This document shows, one piece after another, positions 16,719 to 24,816 of a stretch of DNA of 39,249 nucleotides. This DNA is from a virus. The notes under the pieces were generated by a model. The model had not been told where the DNA came from. It did not search any database and worked only from the letters and a program-made list of their open reading frames with translations. Every line of letters begins with the position of its first letter. The stretch's first letter is position 1. The position numbers and the translations under genes were made by a program. The stretch covers positions 1-39,249 of IMG/VR virus record IMGVR_UViG_3300025107_000159; one strand, written 5' to 3'.

Positions 16719-18389
16719 TTATGCGTAACCGCTGAATTGATCCATGACGCTGCCGAGCGCGTTGGTCGGTGCTGGCGCTGGCGTGTTGCCCAGCTTTGCC
16801 GCGCTATCGGCTACCGCTTGCATCTGTTGCGCCTTCGCGGCTTGCGCTTGCGCCTGCGCCCGTTGGTGGCGAATCAGCGCGACCTGCTCACTCGCGACGA
16901 TGATTTCGGGGTCAACGCCCAGCATGTCGCTGTACATATCAGCCCACTTGTCCGAATCGAACTTGTCCAAAACGTCAGGCTTGTACTGGGCGATCTGCCC
17001 AAGGTTGCCGACGAAACGATCCACGCCGTTGGTAGCAATGGCGCGCTGAGCCTGCGCCAGCATGCTGACCAGTTCGACGTTGATTGCCTGGCCGTGCAGT
17101 TCTGGGGGAGGTGGCGGCACAAGGCCGCCGGTGAGCATCTTGTCGAAGGTGGACGAGACGAGCGGGTCAAGCAACTCGTTGTGCAATCGCTCCAGCACGG
17201 GGCCGAGCATAAGCATCTTCTCCTCGTGCCGCTCGGCCACCTCTGTGGCCGTCATGCGCGTGTTATCCATGCTCGAAATCATGGTGAACAAATCAGCGTA
17301 GAACGCGCCGTTGATACGGCCGCGCACATCCTGCATGTCCATCAGTAGGTGTTGCAGGTTGATGTTCACGTCGAACATCGTCTTGATACCCTGCGTGCTG
17401 CTGTTCGCGTCAAAGTAGGTAATCCCACCCGGCAGGCGTTCTACTTCTCGATTCTTCAACGTGGCAGGAACTTGCAATGGCGGGTTCGTCATGTAATCGA
17501 TGCCCTGACTCTTACGCAGCTGCTGCTGTTGCAACTGCTTCACGTCGCCCAACGCCAGCATGCCGGGGCTGTTGCCGTAGATGTCGCCGCCCGACACGTC
17601 CCAACGAGGGGCGAGGACGGGGAAAGCCTTGTAGCCTGACTCGCGCAATGGCTTGTTCGGATCGCCGCTTATCTCGTAGTAGATCGACTTCCACGCCATG
17701 TTGAGCGAATCTTTTTTCGTCGCGTCTCGATCTTCGCGTGGCTCAATTGCGTGAATGATGCGGATGTACTGGTCGAGGCTGCCACGATCGAACAGGTTCT
17801 TAGTCAGCGAACTAACGTTCTCAATGCCAAACTCTTTCACTACCTCGCCGACGGTGCGCTCAAACTCGCGGTACATCGTGCAGACGTTGCCCTTCCAGTC
17901 CTGCGCGATGCAGTACTCGCCGACGGTAAGCGGATGGTGATGTATCACGTTTTTGTAGTCATCAGCCATGATGATGGCCGACGTGCCGAACGCGCCCAGC
18001 TCACGGTATGAGCCGTGCAGTGCACGGTAGGTGTTGGACTTCTGGAAGATATTCAGCATGATGCGCGTGCATTGCGCGAGCCATAGCTTCACGTTTGCCG
18101 ATTGCATCAGATCCTCGTCGCTGGTCGCCAGACGGAACCAGGGGCGCGCCGGTGAAGTCAGGCCACCCATTAACCCGGCGGCAAGCGTATCAAGTGCGCG
18201 CGTGCCCGTGTTGTCGAGAATGTTGTTATGCCTGCGCCAGCCTTTGTTGTGGTCTTGCAGGAAGTATCGCCCGTTGCGCGGCAACAGATACGTGGTGATC
18301 TCTTGCCAATGCGCGAACCACGTAGAACGATCCGCCTTGAGCTGACCGAGGCGGGATTGTATTAGCTGGTTCTGGGTGCGTTCGCCCAC
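16719..18389 (-). CDS. Portal protein (head-tail connector)
   Basis: A 556-residue protein with the typical podoviral portal start (RLGQLKADRSTWFAHWQEI, YLLPRNGRY, then DNTGTRALDTLAAGLMGGL and SPARPWFRL) and the central PLTVGEYCIAQD and NSPGMLALGDVKQLQ motifs. Near the C-terminus it has a KPDVLDKFDSDKWADMYSD segment and a Gln/Ala-rich tail. The dodecameric portal forms the DNA entry vertex and binds terminase and adaptor. A piece of a related portal C-terminus occurs again at about 26.2-26.4 kb. Confidence 0.93.
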   Translation of the reverse strand: MGERTQNQLIQSRLGQLKADRSTWFAHWQEITTYLLPRNGRYFLQDHNKGWRRHNNILDNTGTRALDTLAAGLMGGLTSPARPWFRLATSDEDLMQSANVKLWLAQCTRIMLNIFQKSNTYRALHGSYRELGAFGTSAIIMADDYKNVIHHHPLTVGEYCIAQDWKGNVCTMYREFERTVGEVVKEFGIENVSSLTKNLFDRGSLDQYIRIIHAIEPREDRDATKKDSLNMAWKSIYYEISGDPNKPLRESGYKAFPVLAPRWDVSGGDIYGNSPGMLALGDVKQLQQQQLRKSQGIDYMTNPPLQVPATLKNREVERLPGGITYFDANSSTQGIKTMFDVNINLQHLLMDMQDVRGRINGAFYADLFTMISSMDNTRMTATEVAERHEEKMLMLGPVLERLHNELLDPLVSSTFDKMLTGGLVPPPPPELHGQAINVELVSMLAQAQRAIATNGVDRFVGNLGQIAQYKPDVLDKFDSDKWADMYSDMLGVDPEIIVASEQVALIRHQRAQAQAQAAKAQQMQAVADSAAKLGNTPAPAPTNALGSVMDQFSGYA

Positions 18390-18390
18390 G

Positions 18391-18669
18391 TTAGCCGCCC
18401 AGCAATGACTTCTTGCTCAGCGTCAAGCTGTTCGGATCGACACCGCCCGCACCCGTCAAGATCGTAGAGGCCGCGCCAGGTGCGCCGCCTGCCTGACCTG
18501 TGCCACCCATTGCCGCCTGAACGCCTTGCACTTGTGGCGCGCTGCTGGCCTGCGGTGGTGCAATCGGCGCTTGCGGTGCAGGAATGCTTGGTGCTTTCGG
18601 TGCTAGCATGCTCGATACCGCCATCCCGCCGACCATCCACGCCGCTGCTGTTGCGACTGCTCCGCTCAT
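18391..18669 (-). CDS. Small Pro/Ala-rich conserved phage protein
   Basis: A 92-residue protein with a hydrophobic Ala/Val/Met N-terminus (about 3-23), a Pro/Ala/Gln-rich middle and a C-terminal ASTILTGAGG...KKSLLGG motif. This ILTG...KKxLLG ending occurs in short proteins next to portal genes in many phages. The function is unknown. It ends 1 bp before the portal start and overlaps the gene upstream by 4 bp. Confidence 0.65.
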   Translation of the reverse strand: MSGAVATAAAWMVGGMAVSSMLAPKAPSIPAPQAPIAPPQASSAPQVQGVQAAMGGTGQAGGAPGAASTILTGAGGVDPNSLTLSKKSLLGG

Positions 18670-19118
18670 ATCAAATCCCCTATAACTATTTCGTTTTCAC
18701 CGAGGCGCGACATCAGCATCTCGTAATCATCTGTAAACTCGGCCTCGGCATCAGATACCGTGACGGCACGTGTCGGGAAGGCCATCGATATGTGCGTATC
18801 CGTGTGTGCATAGAACGCTTGCTTACGTCCTCGCTGTGCGGGCAGCACGTTGTAGCCTTGCAGGTTCAGTACGCCCTCGCCCGTATAGACATCGGCATCG
18901 CCACACACCGTTACGACCGTCGGTATCTTGATACACGCGCCCGTCATCACGTGCCCAGCGGGCAGCATGATTGTCCGCACGTACATTCCGGCGTGGAGTA
19001 CGTGCTTCGTGAGTAATTCTGTTTGTGGCGCGTCAAGCACCCGCACCTCGAAGGCTTTCACTTGCGCGATAACCTCGTCGGACATCGTCGGTAACGCCTG
19101 CCTGACCGTTGGGATCAT
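18666..19118 (-). CDS. Phage protein with a cupin-like core, function unknown
   Basis: A 150-residue protein with alternating short beta strands (YVRTIMLPAGHVMTG, KIPTVVTVCGDADVYTG, LPAQRGRKQAFYAHTDTHISMAF), a layout like a small cupin barrel. The HV and HTDTH histidines could bind metal, but this is inference. It overlaps both neighbours by 4 bp (ATGA), so it is translationally coupled in a GNAT, cupin-like, small-protein, portal cluster. It may modify or form part of the virion, or it may be accessory. Confidence 0.6.
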   Translation of the reverse strand: MIPTVRQALPTMSDEVIAQVKAFEVRVLDAPQTELLTKHVLHAGMYVRTIMLPAGHVMTGACIKIPTVVTVCGDADVYTGEGVLNLQGYNVLPAQRGRKQAFYAHTDTHISMAFPTRAVTVSDAEAEFTDDYEMLMSRLGENEIVIGDLI

Positions 19119-19576
19119 TTGAACGCCTTAAAAAAAACCCGGTTAGTTTCCCGGTAGGATGACTGCGCGGCCATAACGGCGGCGAGTTGACTGCCGAACG
19201 GTGTGCTGATAAACAAGCCAGCGGCTCCGTTAGCCTTAGCTGTGCGTTCTGCTGCTCGTTTAAGCGCGAGACCCGCGCCGGTGTATCGGTAATCGAGATG
19301 TACGAACCACGACTCTAGCGTCGCGATCTTGGTGCTGTAGTGCGGGAACGGTGCGACAAGTACATTCACGAAGCCGATCAACTTGCCGTTGTGGTACGCG
19401 CCAATCATGTGCTGCAATCCGCAGCGGTCAGCAGCCAGGTAGTGCTCGGTGTCGGGTGTCGGGCTGGGTAAGCCCTCGACTCCTGATTCAGCGGCGTATG
19501 CAGCAATCAGTCGCGGGAACGCGGGGTCCCCAGCCACCTCAGCATACGAACAGTTCCGAATCTCGATTGACATCAC
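19115..19576 (-). CDS. GNAT-family N-acetyltransferase
   Basis: A 153-residue protein with a GNAT-like fold: GKLIGFVNVLVAP strands, ATLESWFVHLDYRYTGAGLALKRAAERTA (the acetyl-CoA pyrophosphate-binding turn, here YRYTGAGLAL, followed by helix alpha 3) and a C-terminal strand. GNAT genes lie between terminase and portal in several podoviruses. The substrate is unknown. It ends by overlapping the cupin-like gene by 4 bp. Confidence 0.75.
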   Translation of the reverse strand: MMSIEIRNCSYAEVAGDPAFPRLIAAYAAESGVEGLPSPTPDTEHYLAADRCGLQHMIGAYHNGKLIGFVNVLVAPFPHYSTKIATLESWFVHLDYRYTGAGLALKRAAERTAKANGAAGLFISTPFGSQLAAVMAAQSSYRETNRVFFKAFK

Positions 19577-19582
19577 GCACCC

Positions 19583-21151
19583 CTATCTCATGTTTGCGAA
19601 CGGATCATAGTCGGCACTGTTTTTTGTAAGGCAACTCTGAGCGCGCGCAACTGGGTCATAGTCGAGTGGGTGGGTCGTTTTCGCCGGTGTGTGCCGCTTC
19701 TTCGCCACCTGATACGCGAAGGTCAGCGCCAGCGCATCACCACGATTCGGGGACTGCTGGCCGCGCTTCTTCATGTCCTCCTTGCTCTCCAACTGGATCT
19801 TGCCATCCATGCGTGGCACGGTCTCAGGCCCGATCAGGTCGGAGTACAGCACGTCATCGTCGGGTATCGCGCCGCCTGCTTTCAGCCAGTCGCGTGTTGA
19901 CGTCCACATCTCGGCGCGCTTGTTGAGACAGCCGGGGTTATTCGATGCGCCACTGAACCACACTAGCGTCCAGTCACGTCCGAGTGTCTGGCCGGCGCTG
20001 GCAATGCCGGTGCCGTAACCCGCATCGATGAACACTGCATCGGCGTTGTGTTCGTCCTCAAGTTGTCCCAGGATGCCCGCAATCTGGATATCGTTGTCGT
20101 TCTTCGGGATGGTGCGCAGGATCGAGAAGGCAAGCCCCTGGCGCTTGGCGATCACCAGCTCGTCGTCACCTGACCATGCAGGGTCGCAGGACAGGATGAC
20201 CGGCGCGAAGTTGTAGGCTTCTGGTCTCAGGCTCTTGCCGCGTGCAGCATCCACATCGGCCACGGCGATGAACTGCTTGGCGGACATCGATGGGAAGATG
20301 CCGCGCACCCGCACCTTGACGAAGTCGGAATCGATTCCGTAGTCGGCAATCCACTGCTCAATCTGCTGCTTGTTGGTGATCGACACGTTGCGAGAGTCGA
20401 TCTGGCGCGTCGCCCAGCGGTGGCGCATCTTCAGGAAGCAATCGCGAAACGCCCCGCTGTTACGAGTCGGGTTACCGAAGGCGAAGAACATCGGCTCACC
20501 GTCAGTGAGTCCGCCCTCTGCCACCTTCCAGATCACGTCAGGGATCGCGCTGGCCTCGTCAAAAATGTAAAACGGTGTGGATGATGCAGAGTGCAGACCG
20601 GCAAACGATTCGCTGTTCTCCTCCCGGCAAGTCTGCGCGTTGCACTGCCACGAATCGGGGTGCTGCTTGTGGTACATGCGCATCGATCCGCGTCCGGTTG
20701 TGACTTCGAACCAGTGACCCGTGATGCACTTCTTCGTCCACTTGGCAATCTCCGCCCAGGTCTTGCTCGATAGCTGATCCGAGGTGTTGGCCGTCACGAT
20801 GCCCTTGGCGTGGGGCCGCGTGGACATGATCCAGTCAACCAGCCACGCGGTCATTGCTGACTTGCCGATGCCATGGCCTGAAGCGGTGGCCAGACGTAGC
20901 GCATTGACCGCATGAACGCTGTCAAAGTCGCGCTCACGGGTCATGTTGCCAACTTCGGTGAGGAAATCGCACGCCCACAGATCGGGGCCGTACTCGACGT
21001 CGTACACGTAGCAATACGGGGCTGCCAGCTTGACGATCTGCAAGGCAGGATCGTTCGCCCAGTCGTATGCGTACAGCACGAACGACAACGGGTCATGCTG
21101 AAAACGTGCCATATCCTGCGCTAGCAGGAGATCAGGATGTTCAGCCGCCAC
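19583..21151 (-). CDS. terL: Terminase large subunit
   Basis: A 522-residue DNA-packaging motor. It has a Walker A motif GHGIGKS (about 92-98), Walker B with catalytic acid FYIFDEAS (about 194-201), a coupling motif FAFGNPTR (about 223-230), and RuvC-like nuclease acids in ILSCDPAWSGDD (about 319-330) and VFIDAGYGTG (about 374-383). These are all the parts of a functional ATPase-nuclease. It overlaps the small subunit gene by 11 bp. The C-terminus SADYDPFANMR is the kind seen in portal-binding ends. Confidence 0.93.
   Translation of the reverse strand: MAAEHPDLLLAQDMARFQHDPLSFVLYAYDWANDPALQIVKLAAPYCYVYDVEYGPDLWACDFLTEVGNMTRERDFDSVHAVNALRLATASGHGIGKSAMTAWLVDWIMSTRPHAKGIVTANTSDQLSSKTWAEIAKWTKKCITGHWFEVTTGRGSMRMYHKQHPDSWQCNAQTCREENSESFAGLHSASSTPFYIFDEASAIPDVIWKVAEGGLTDGEPMFFAFGNPTRNSGAFRDCFLKMRHRWATRQIDSRNVSITNKQQIEQWIADYGIDSDFVKVRVRGIFPSMSAKQFIAVADVDAARGKSLRPEAYNFAPVILSCDPAWSGDDELVIAKRQGLAFSILRTIPKNDNDIQIAGILGQLEDEHNADAVFIDAGYGTGIASAGQTLGRDWTLVWFSGASNNPGCLNKRAEMWTSTRDWLKAGGAIPDDDVLYSDLIGPETVPRMDGKIQLESKEDMKKRGQQSPNRGDALALTFAYQVAKKRHTPAKTTHPLDYDPVARAQSCLTKNSADYDPFANMR
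19626..19635 (-). repeat. Recurrent decamer GTTGCCTTAC, copy 3
   Basis: Minus-strand GTTGCCTTAC inside the last codons of the terminase large subunit gene, about 50 bp before the downstream GNAT gene. Unlike the other copies it is coding. Confidence 0.35.
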
Positions 21152-21659
21152 TGCGCTTGCGTGCTGCCAGGATGGTGTTGGCGATGTCGATCTGCCCGGT
21201 GACGTTCACGTCCGACCGTTCGCGGTACTTGTCCGGGCGGTGCGCTTTGAGCAGGAAAATTGCCAACGGATCGGAGTACTCCTTGACCGTGGCGGGGACT
21301 AACTGACCCAGATCGTCGCGTAACAGCGGTGCCAGGTGCGGCGGGTAGGGTTGCCCTGTTTCGGGGTCGACGGCGGCGTAATCGCGCTGGTAGGTGATTT
21401 GGCCTTGATGCGTGAGTGGCCTATCCGCACCCTGAAAGGCTCGCCGGTGGACCATGGCCTCGGCGTTGTCGATGCCCTCTTCGAGCGCTTCGTCCCAGGC
21501 GCTGGAGAATTCAGGATCTCGGTTCTTGATGTCGTACATCACCTTTCGAGCATGACCGATGAGCCGCGCTGCCCGTGTGACGTTGGGCATCTCGCTGAGG
21601 TGGTGGAGAAACTGCTCGAGTTTCTCAGGAGTGATTGGGCGGCCTTCTGACATGGGCAC
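21141..21659 (-). CDS. terS: Terminase small subunit
   Basis: A 172-residue protein with an N-terminal helix-turn-helix-like segment (LEQFLHHLSEMPNVTRAARLIG), a central oligomerisation region with HRRAFQGADRPLTHQG, and a C-terminal YSDPLAIFLLKAHRPDKYRE motif that is typical of small terminase subunits next to TerL. It should recognise the packaging site and load the large subunit. It overlaps the large-subunit gene. Confidence 0.88.
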   Translation of the reverse strand: MPMSEGRPITPEKLEQFLHHLSEMPNVTRAARLIGHARKVMYDIKNRDPEFSSAWDEALEEGIDNAEAMVHRRAFQGADRPLTHQGQITYQRDYAAVDPETGQPYPPHLAPLLRDDLGQLVPATVKEYSDPLAIFLLKAHRPDKYRERSDVNVTGQIDIANTILAARKRSGG

Positions 21660-21681
21660 ACCCTACCGCACTCCTTCGGGG

Positions 21682-21691
21682 GTAAGGCAAC
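21682..21691 (-). repeat. Recurrent decamer GTTGCCTTAC, copy 4
   Basis: Minus-strand GTTGCCTTAC immediately after the stop of the 60-residue HTH gene and 23 bp before the terminase small subunit start. The decamer overlaps a small palindrome, GTAAGxxxxCTTAC. Confidence 0.4.
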
Positions 21692-21874
21692 TTACCGCCG
21701 TTCGTACCGGCAGAGTCGGCTTACGTACCCCTTCGACAATTCAAACTTTTCAGCCGCTTGCTGCTGGGTTAGTTCGCCGTGCTCGACCATCCGCCGTAAT
21801 AATTCCACCTCGTGGTCAGTCAACTTTGCCCTGCCGTGTTGTTCGCCGTGTTTGCAGATTTTTACGTGTTGCAT
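21692..21874 (-). CDS. Small helix-turn-helix protein
   Basis: A 60-residue protein that starts MQHVKICKHGEQHGRAKL and continues with TDHEVELLRRMVEHGELTQQQAAEKFELSKGYVSRLCRYER. The second part is a clear helix-turn-helix (LTQQQAAEKFELSKGYVSRLC). Proteins of this type sit just upstream of terminase genes in many phages. They may regulate late genes or help bind the packaging site; the role is inferred. Confidence 0.7.
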   Translation of the reverse strand: MQHVKICKHGEQHGRAKLTDHEVELLRRMVEHGELTQQQAAEKFELSKGYVSRLCRYERR

Positions 21875-22145
21875 GGTCGTCCTTTCTCGCGTGTAGCCGT
21901 GGGGTGTGTAACTCGTATATTTTCGCGGGTTGGCTTTTGGTCGTCAGTTTTTGCGAATTGGTACACAGTCACGCTCCACGGGTTTCCCACAACACAACAC
22001 CCCCCTAAAGGGGAGTGTGGGTGTGGTGTGGGGAAAATCCCCCATTTGGCAAACCACAACCACAACACAGAAGTGCTAACTGTGGGTGTGGTGCGTATTA
22101 ACTCGCGTATTTTTACGACCAATTTACCCGCGAAAATATGCGACT
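21875..22145. other. Repeat-rich non-coding segment, possible replication origin or regulatory region
   Basis: An 18-bp inverted repeat with one mismatch brackets the segment (TCGTATATTTTCGCGGGT at 21913-21930 and its complement at about 22125-22142). Inside are a 13-bp direct repeat TGTGGGTGTGGTG at 22016-22028 and 22081-22093, GT-rich and AC-rich tracts that can pair with each other, and a GGGGA-AAA-TCCCC hairpin at about 22029-22043. An ORF of 95 codons crosses it on the minus strand and overlaps the primase stop by ATGA. Its Trp/Pro/His-rich product looks like translated repeat, so I do not call it a gene. Confidence 0.5.
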
Positions 22146-24155
22146 TCATGCCGCCACCCCGCTCGACTTCAGCCTACCATCGCACAATTCAAGCTCACCA
22201 CGTGCCACCAACGCCTCGATAGAACGCTTAAATACCTCCGCCCGACGATCCTTTTTAGGGTCGCTGTGCGCGATAGATTGTTCCAGCATCGATGCGATAA
22301 GATCGCTGGCCTTGATGCCTTCCTCAGGGTTAAAAGCGATTTCGCTCATCATCCGAAGCGCAAGGATCTGGTGCTCACTAAACTTTGGCGCTTTGGCCAC
22401 CTTGATCTTTTCAGGACGCGCTGTAGTTTCGTTATGTACCAGCACACAGCTCTCAATCGGCTCATCTTCATCATCGAAGCCCACACCGACCGTCTCGAGG
22501 GCAAAAGCAAACTCCGCGCCGTCTTCGCCGTCCTTCATCTTCACAACGGACGCCGCGCGGTAGTTGTCTACCCGTATCACCTCGATCACCGCATCGGCTG
22601 CTGCGTGGCTACCTGACCACCCGCGCGCGCCCTTGCTGCTGTCCTTACCGGCGTGATGTATCAGCACGACAGTCGCACCGGTGAAGTTGTGCAGACCACG
22701 GCACAGCGCCAAGGCCGCGCCCATTTCTTCGCCGCTGTTCTCATTAGCCCCGGGTGTGACCTGCGCCCAGGTATCGATGAATACCAGTGTTGCGCCACAG
22801 GCCTTGATACCACGCGCCAGCGCCACCACGTCGGCCTTGCTGGTCATGTTCGGGGCTGCGTCCAGCGTATAAAAGTGAGTTTGGTTAAGCTGGATGCCAT
22901 GCTGATGCGCGTAAGCTCTCATGCGATTAGCAAAGCCGCTCGCACCTTCTGCGCAGACGTAAGCAACCGGTGCCTGAGCGACTTTGTGACCGCGCCACTC
23001 AATACCCCGCGCGACCGCCATGCCCAGATCCAAAGCAAAGAACGATTTACCCGACCCGGATGCCCCGAAGATCATCACTAGGGGCGATTCAGGCAGAACC
23101 TTCTTGATGTGCCACTTCGGGCTGGGGCGATTCGTGTACACATCGCCCAGGACAAACTGATACTTGAGCTTTGGCGCTTCTTCCGCGTCGGGATCATCAA
23201 CAATATCCTCGAACAGATCAGGCGCGCTATACCCCACCGCGTCGAGAAACTCCTGCTGACTTCGCTTCTCGCACCCGGCATGCAAGCACTTGAACGCACC
23301 ATGCGCGTGACCGTTGGTGTGCGCCGGGTAGTAGACGGTCTCAGTATCGCCTGAGTCCATGGAGTGCTGATCTTTCCACGGACAGACGATGTTCATCTTC
23401 TTGTCAGCACCGATACCCAGCACCAGCTGGGCGGCGATCAGGTGCTGCGCGATAGGGTCGACGACGATCGCGTTATTCAGAACTTCATGGCGCGTGCTGA
23501 TTTTTGAAGTAGTTGCTGGCGCGACACCGAATTCAGCGTGTAACGCCAACCAAAGTTCCTCGAACCGTTCTAAATCCAGTTCTGGTATGCCCTGGGGGAG
23601 TCCACCTTCCCATTCATATCTTGCCCCGCTTGTATGAGTGCCACAAGCGATGAACTGTTGACCTGTGCCAAGGAATTCAATAAGACCTTCTGATGTTGTA
23701 AAGCTGCGTTTCGGTAAGTCTCCGTCGCATCTGAAAACGAGCAAAAACTTTGATGAATTACCCCGTCCACGTCTGGGGAGAGATCCGATCCGTCCAGCAA
23801 TGAATCCAGCAACAGCGTGTGCCTGATCGGGGTCTTTAATGTCGATATCAAGTGCTCTAACACGCCGTGACTGTATGCAGATTCCATAATCCTTCTCCTT
23901 TTGCCATGTTGAAATTTCGTTAAGTGTCGTGACGTGATCCGTCCACTTCGGGATACCGACCACCCGACGCGAACCATTGTATAGACTTGGCACCTTGCCC
24001 AGCCCCTTCAGTGTTGATCCTGGTGCTATCTCAGCATCGAGGTTCGAGACGACGGGTAACAGATCCTCGGTGAGCTCAAGCCCCCACACCAGGGTGTTCC
24101 AATCATCAGGCATCGCGCCCGCCCGTTGTTCAGGCATTGTTAATACATTAGGCAT
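22146..24155 (-). CDS. Primase-polymerase / RepA-type helicase fusion
   Basis: A 669-residue replication protein. Residues about 20-210 look like a bifunctional primase-polymerase domain, with the metal-binding pair in ALDIDI (D103, D105) and an SSKFLLVF strand. A possible zinc site follows (CPWKDQH, then FKCLHAGC at about 289-295). Residues about 340-600 form a RecA-fold helicase with Walker A GASGSGKS (364-371), Walker B ATLVFIDTWAQV and a sensor VLIHHAGKD, as in RepA/AAA_25 helicases. A C-terminal helical domain follows. It would prime and unwind DNA for the family A polymerase in the right arm. Its ribosome binding site is a run of 12 G. Confidence 0.88.
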   Translation of the reverse strand: MPNVLTMPEQRAGAMPDDWNTLVWGLELTEDLLPVVSNLDAEIAPGSTLKGLGKVPSLYNGSRRVVGIPKWTDHVTTLNEISTWQKEKDYGICIQSRRVRALDIDIKDPDQAHAVAGFIAGRIGSLPRRGRGNSSKFLLVFRCDGDLPKRSFTTSEGLIEFLGTGQQFIACGTHTSGARYEWEGGLPQGIPELDLERFEELWLALHAEFGVAPATTSKISTRHEVLNNAIVVDPIAQHLIAAQLVLGIGADKKMNIVCPWKDQHSMDSGDTETVYYPAHTNGHAHGAFKCLHAGCEKRSQQEFLDAVGYSAPDLFEDIVDDPDAEEAPKLKYQFVLGDVYTNRPSPKWHIKKVLPESPLVMIFGASGSGKSFFALDLGMAVARGIEWRGHKVAQAPVAYVCAEGASGFANRMRAYAHQHGIQLNQTHFYTLDAAPNMTSKADVVALARGIKACGATLVFIDTWAQVTPGANENSGEEMGAALALCRGLHNFTGATVVLIHHAGKDSSKGARGWSGSHAAADAVIEVIRVDNYRAASVVKMKDGEDGAEFAFALETVGVGFDDEDEPIESCVLVHNETTARPEKIKVAKAPKFSEHQILALRMMSEIAFNPEEGIKASDLIASMLEQSIAHSDPKKDRRAEVFKRSIEALVARGELELCDGRLKSSGVAA

Positions 24156-24160
24156 ATTCG

Positions 24161-24172
24161 CCCCCCCCCCCC
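24161..24172 (-). repeat. Poly-G tract (12 G on the minus strand) at the primase ribosome binding site
   Basis: Twelve consecutive C on the plus strand, read as G12 in the primase mRNA, end five bases before the ATG at 24155. The tract takes the place of the Shine-Dalgarno sequence. Slippage would change the spacing and strength of the site. Confidence 0.7.
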
Positions 24173-24212
24173 GTTTTTATTGTTGTGACACAGAGTTATG
24201 CGGGTAGGGACG

Positions 24213-24419
24213 CTAATCCCTGCGATTCCCTGAGATTCCCTTAGCCTCCATGAGGCCCCGAAGTAGAGTGGCTTCACGTTCACGGCAAGAGGCCCATTCA
24301 TGCAACACATCGCGCACTATCTCACTACGCTCCTTGCCAGAAATACGTTGCTGCGCTTCGAGCACCACGTCAGTCAGTTCCGTGATTTTTGCGCGAAGGT
24401 CTATAAGTTCAATTGTCAT
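24213..24419 (-). CDS. Small helical protein, function unknown
   Basis: A 68-residue, charged, all-helical protein (ITELTDVVLEAQQRISGKER, SEIVRDVLHEWASCREREA). The KERSEIVRDVLHEW part looks like a ribbon-helix-helix helix pair, but no beta strand is obvious before it. It lies between the terminator behind the Cro-like gene and the primase gene, so it should be expressed early in the leftward operon. Confidence 0.55.
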   Translation of the reverse strand: MTIELIDLRAKITELTDVVLEAQQRISGKERSEIVRDVLHEWASCREREATLLRGLMEAKGISGNRRD

Positions 24420-24437
24420 GCCTTGCCTTTCAAGAAT

Positions 24438-24463
24438 AAAAAAGCCTGTGGCGAACCACAGGC
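24438..24463 (-). terminator. Intrinsic terminator after the Cro-like gene
   Basis: On the minus strand a perfect 8-bp stem GCCTGTGG/CCACAGGC with a TTCG tetraloop is followed directly by TTTTTT. It stands 17 bp after the stop of the Cro-like gene, inside the leftward early transcript. Genes beyond it (primase, packaging, head and tail) need read-through, anti-termination or other promoters. Confidence 0.85.
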
Positions 24464-24480
24464 GAAAACACCCAACTGGT

Positions 24481-24738
24481 TTATGAGCTGGGTGGAGGGG
24501 GTAAGTCTTTGTCGATAAGTTCAGGCCAGATCAGGTGCCAGTCAGTTGGGCGCAGGTCTTTTCGGGTGACCTGACCTTTGGTGGCTTGCTCGATGGCTGT
24601 ACATATTTTTTCACCAAGCGATGCGCTACGTACACATAGACGTTTGCGCAAATAGCCGATAGTTGTGCCGCACCTATTCGCAAAAGTGATCTGCTCGATA
24701 GGCGTGAGAGTTTTTAAAAATTCGCGTAGTTTATCCAT
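24481..24738 (-). CDS. Cro/YdaS-like repressor
   Basis: An 85-residue DNA-binding protein. MDKLREFLKTLTPIEQITFANRCGTTIGYLRKRL is a helix-turn-helix, followed by GEKICTAIEQATKGQVTRKDLRP and WHLIWPEL, the standard ending of YdaS/Cro-type proteins. It is the first gene of the leftward early transcript and is divergent from the CI-like gene, the lambdoid arrangement. Its promoter overlaps two operator copies. Confidence 0.85.
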   Translation of the reverse strand: MDKLREFLKTLTPIEQITFANRCGTTIGYLRKRLCVRSASLGEKICTAIEQATKGQVTRKDLRPTDWHLIWPELIDKDLPPPPSS

Positions 24739-24744
24739 GCGTCA

Positions 24745-24773
24745 TTATTACCCATAGGTAAATACTCGGTCAA
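24745..24773 (-). promoter_or_regulatory. Leftward early promoter (Cro-like gene)
   Basis: Read on the minus strand: TTGACC, 17 bp, TAATAA. The spacing and both boxes are close to the sigma-70 consensus. One operator copy lies over the -10 and spacer and the other ends on the -35 box, so a bound repressor would block polymerase. Confidence 0.75.
24748..24761. promoter_or_regulatory. Operator copy 1 (TTACC-N4-GGTAA)
   Basis: A perfect 5+4+5 inverted repeat with spacer CATA. It overlaps the -10 box of the leftward promoter. The same site occurs near the rightward promoter at 26.5 kb. Confidence 0.75.
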
Positions 24774-24786
24774 TACCCAAAGGACA
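24773..24786. promoter_or_regulatory. Operator copy 2 (degenerate)
   Basis: Minus strand TGTCC-N4-GGTAT, ending on the -35 box of the leftward promoter. It is weaker than the other copies, but it has exactly the same position relative to -35 as the site at 26481-26494. Confidence 0.5.
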
Positions 24787-24816
24787 TTTAGATAAAATCG
24801 ATAAAGGATAATAATC

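Noticed and set aside
21862-22149. 95-codon minus-strand ORF overlapping the primase stop by ATGA
   Set aside because: The product is Trp/Pro/His-rich repeat translation and the DNA is better explained by inverted and direct repeats. The ATGA overlap keeps a small doubt.
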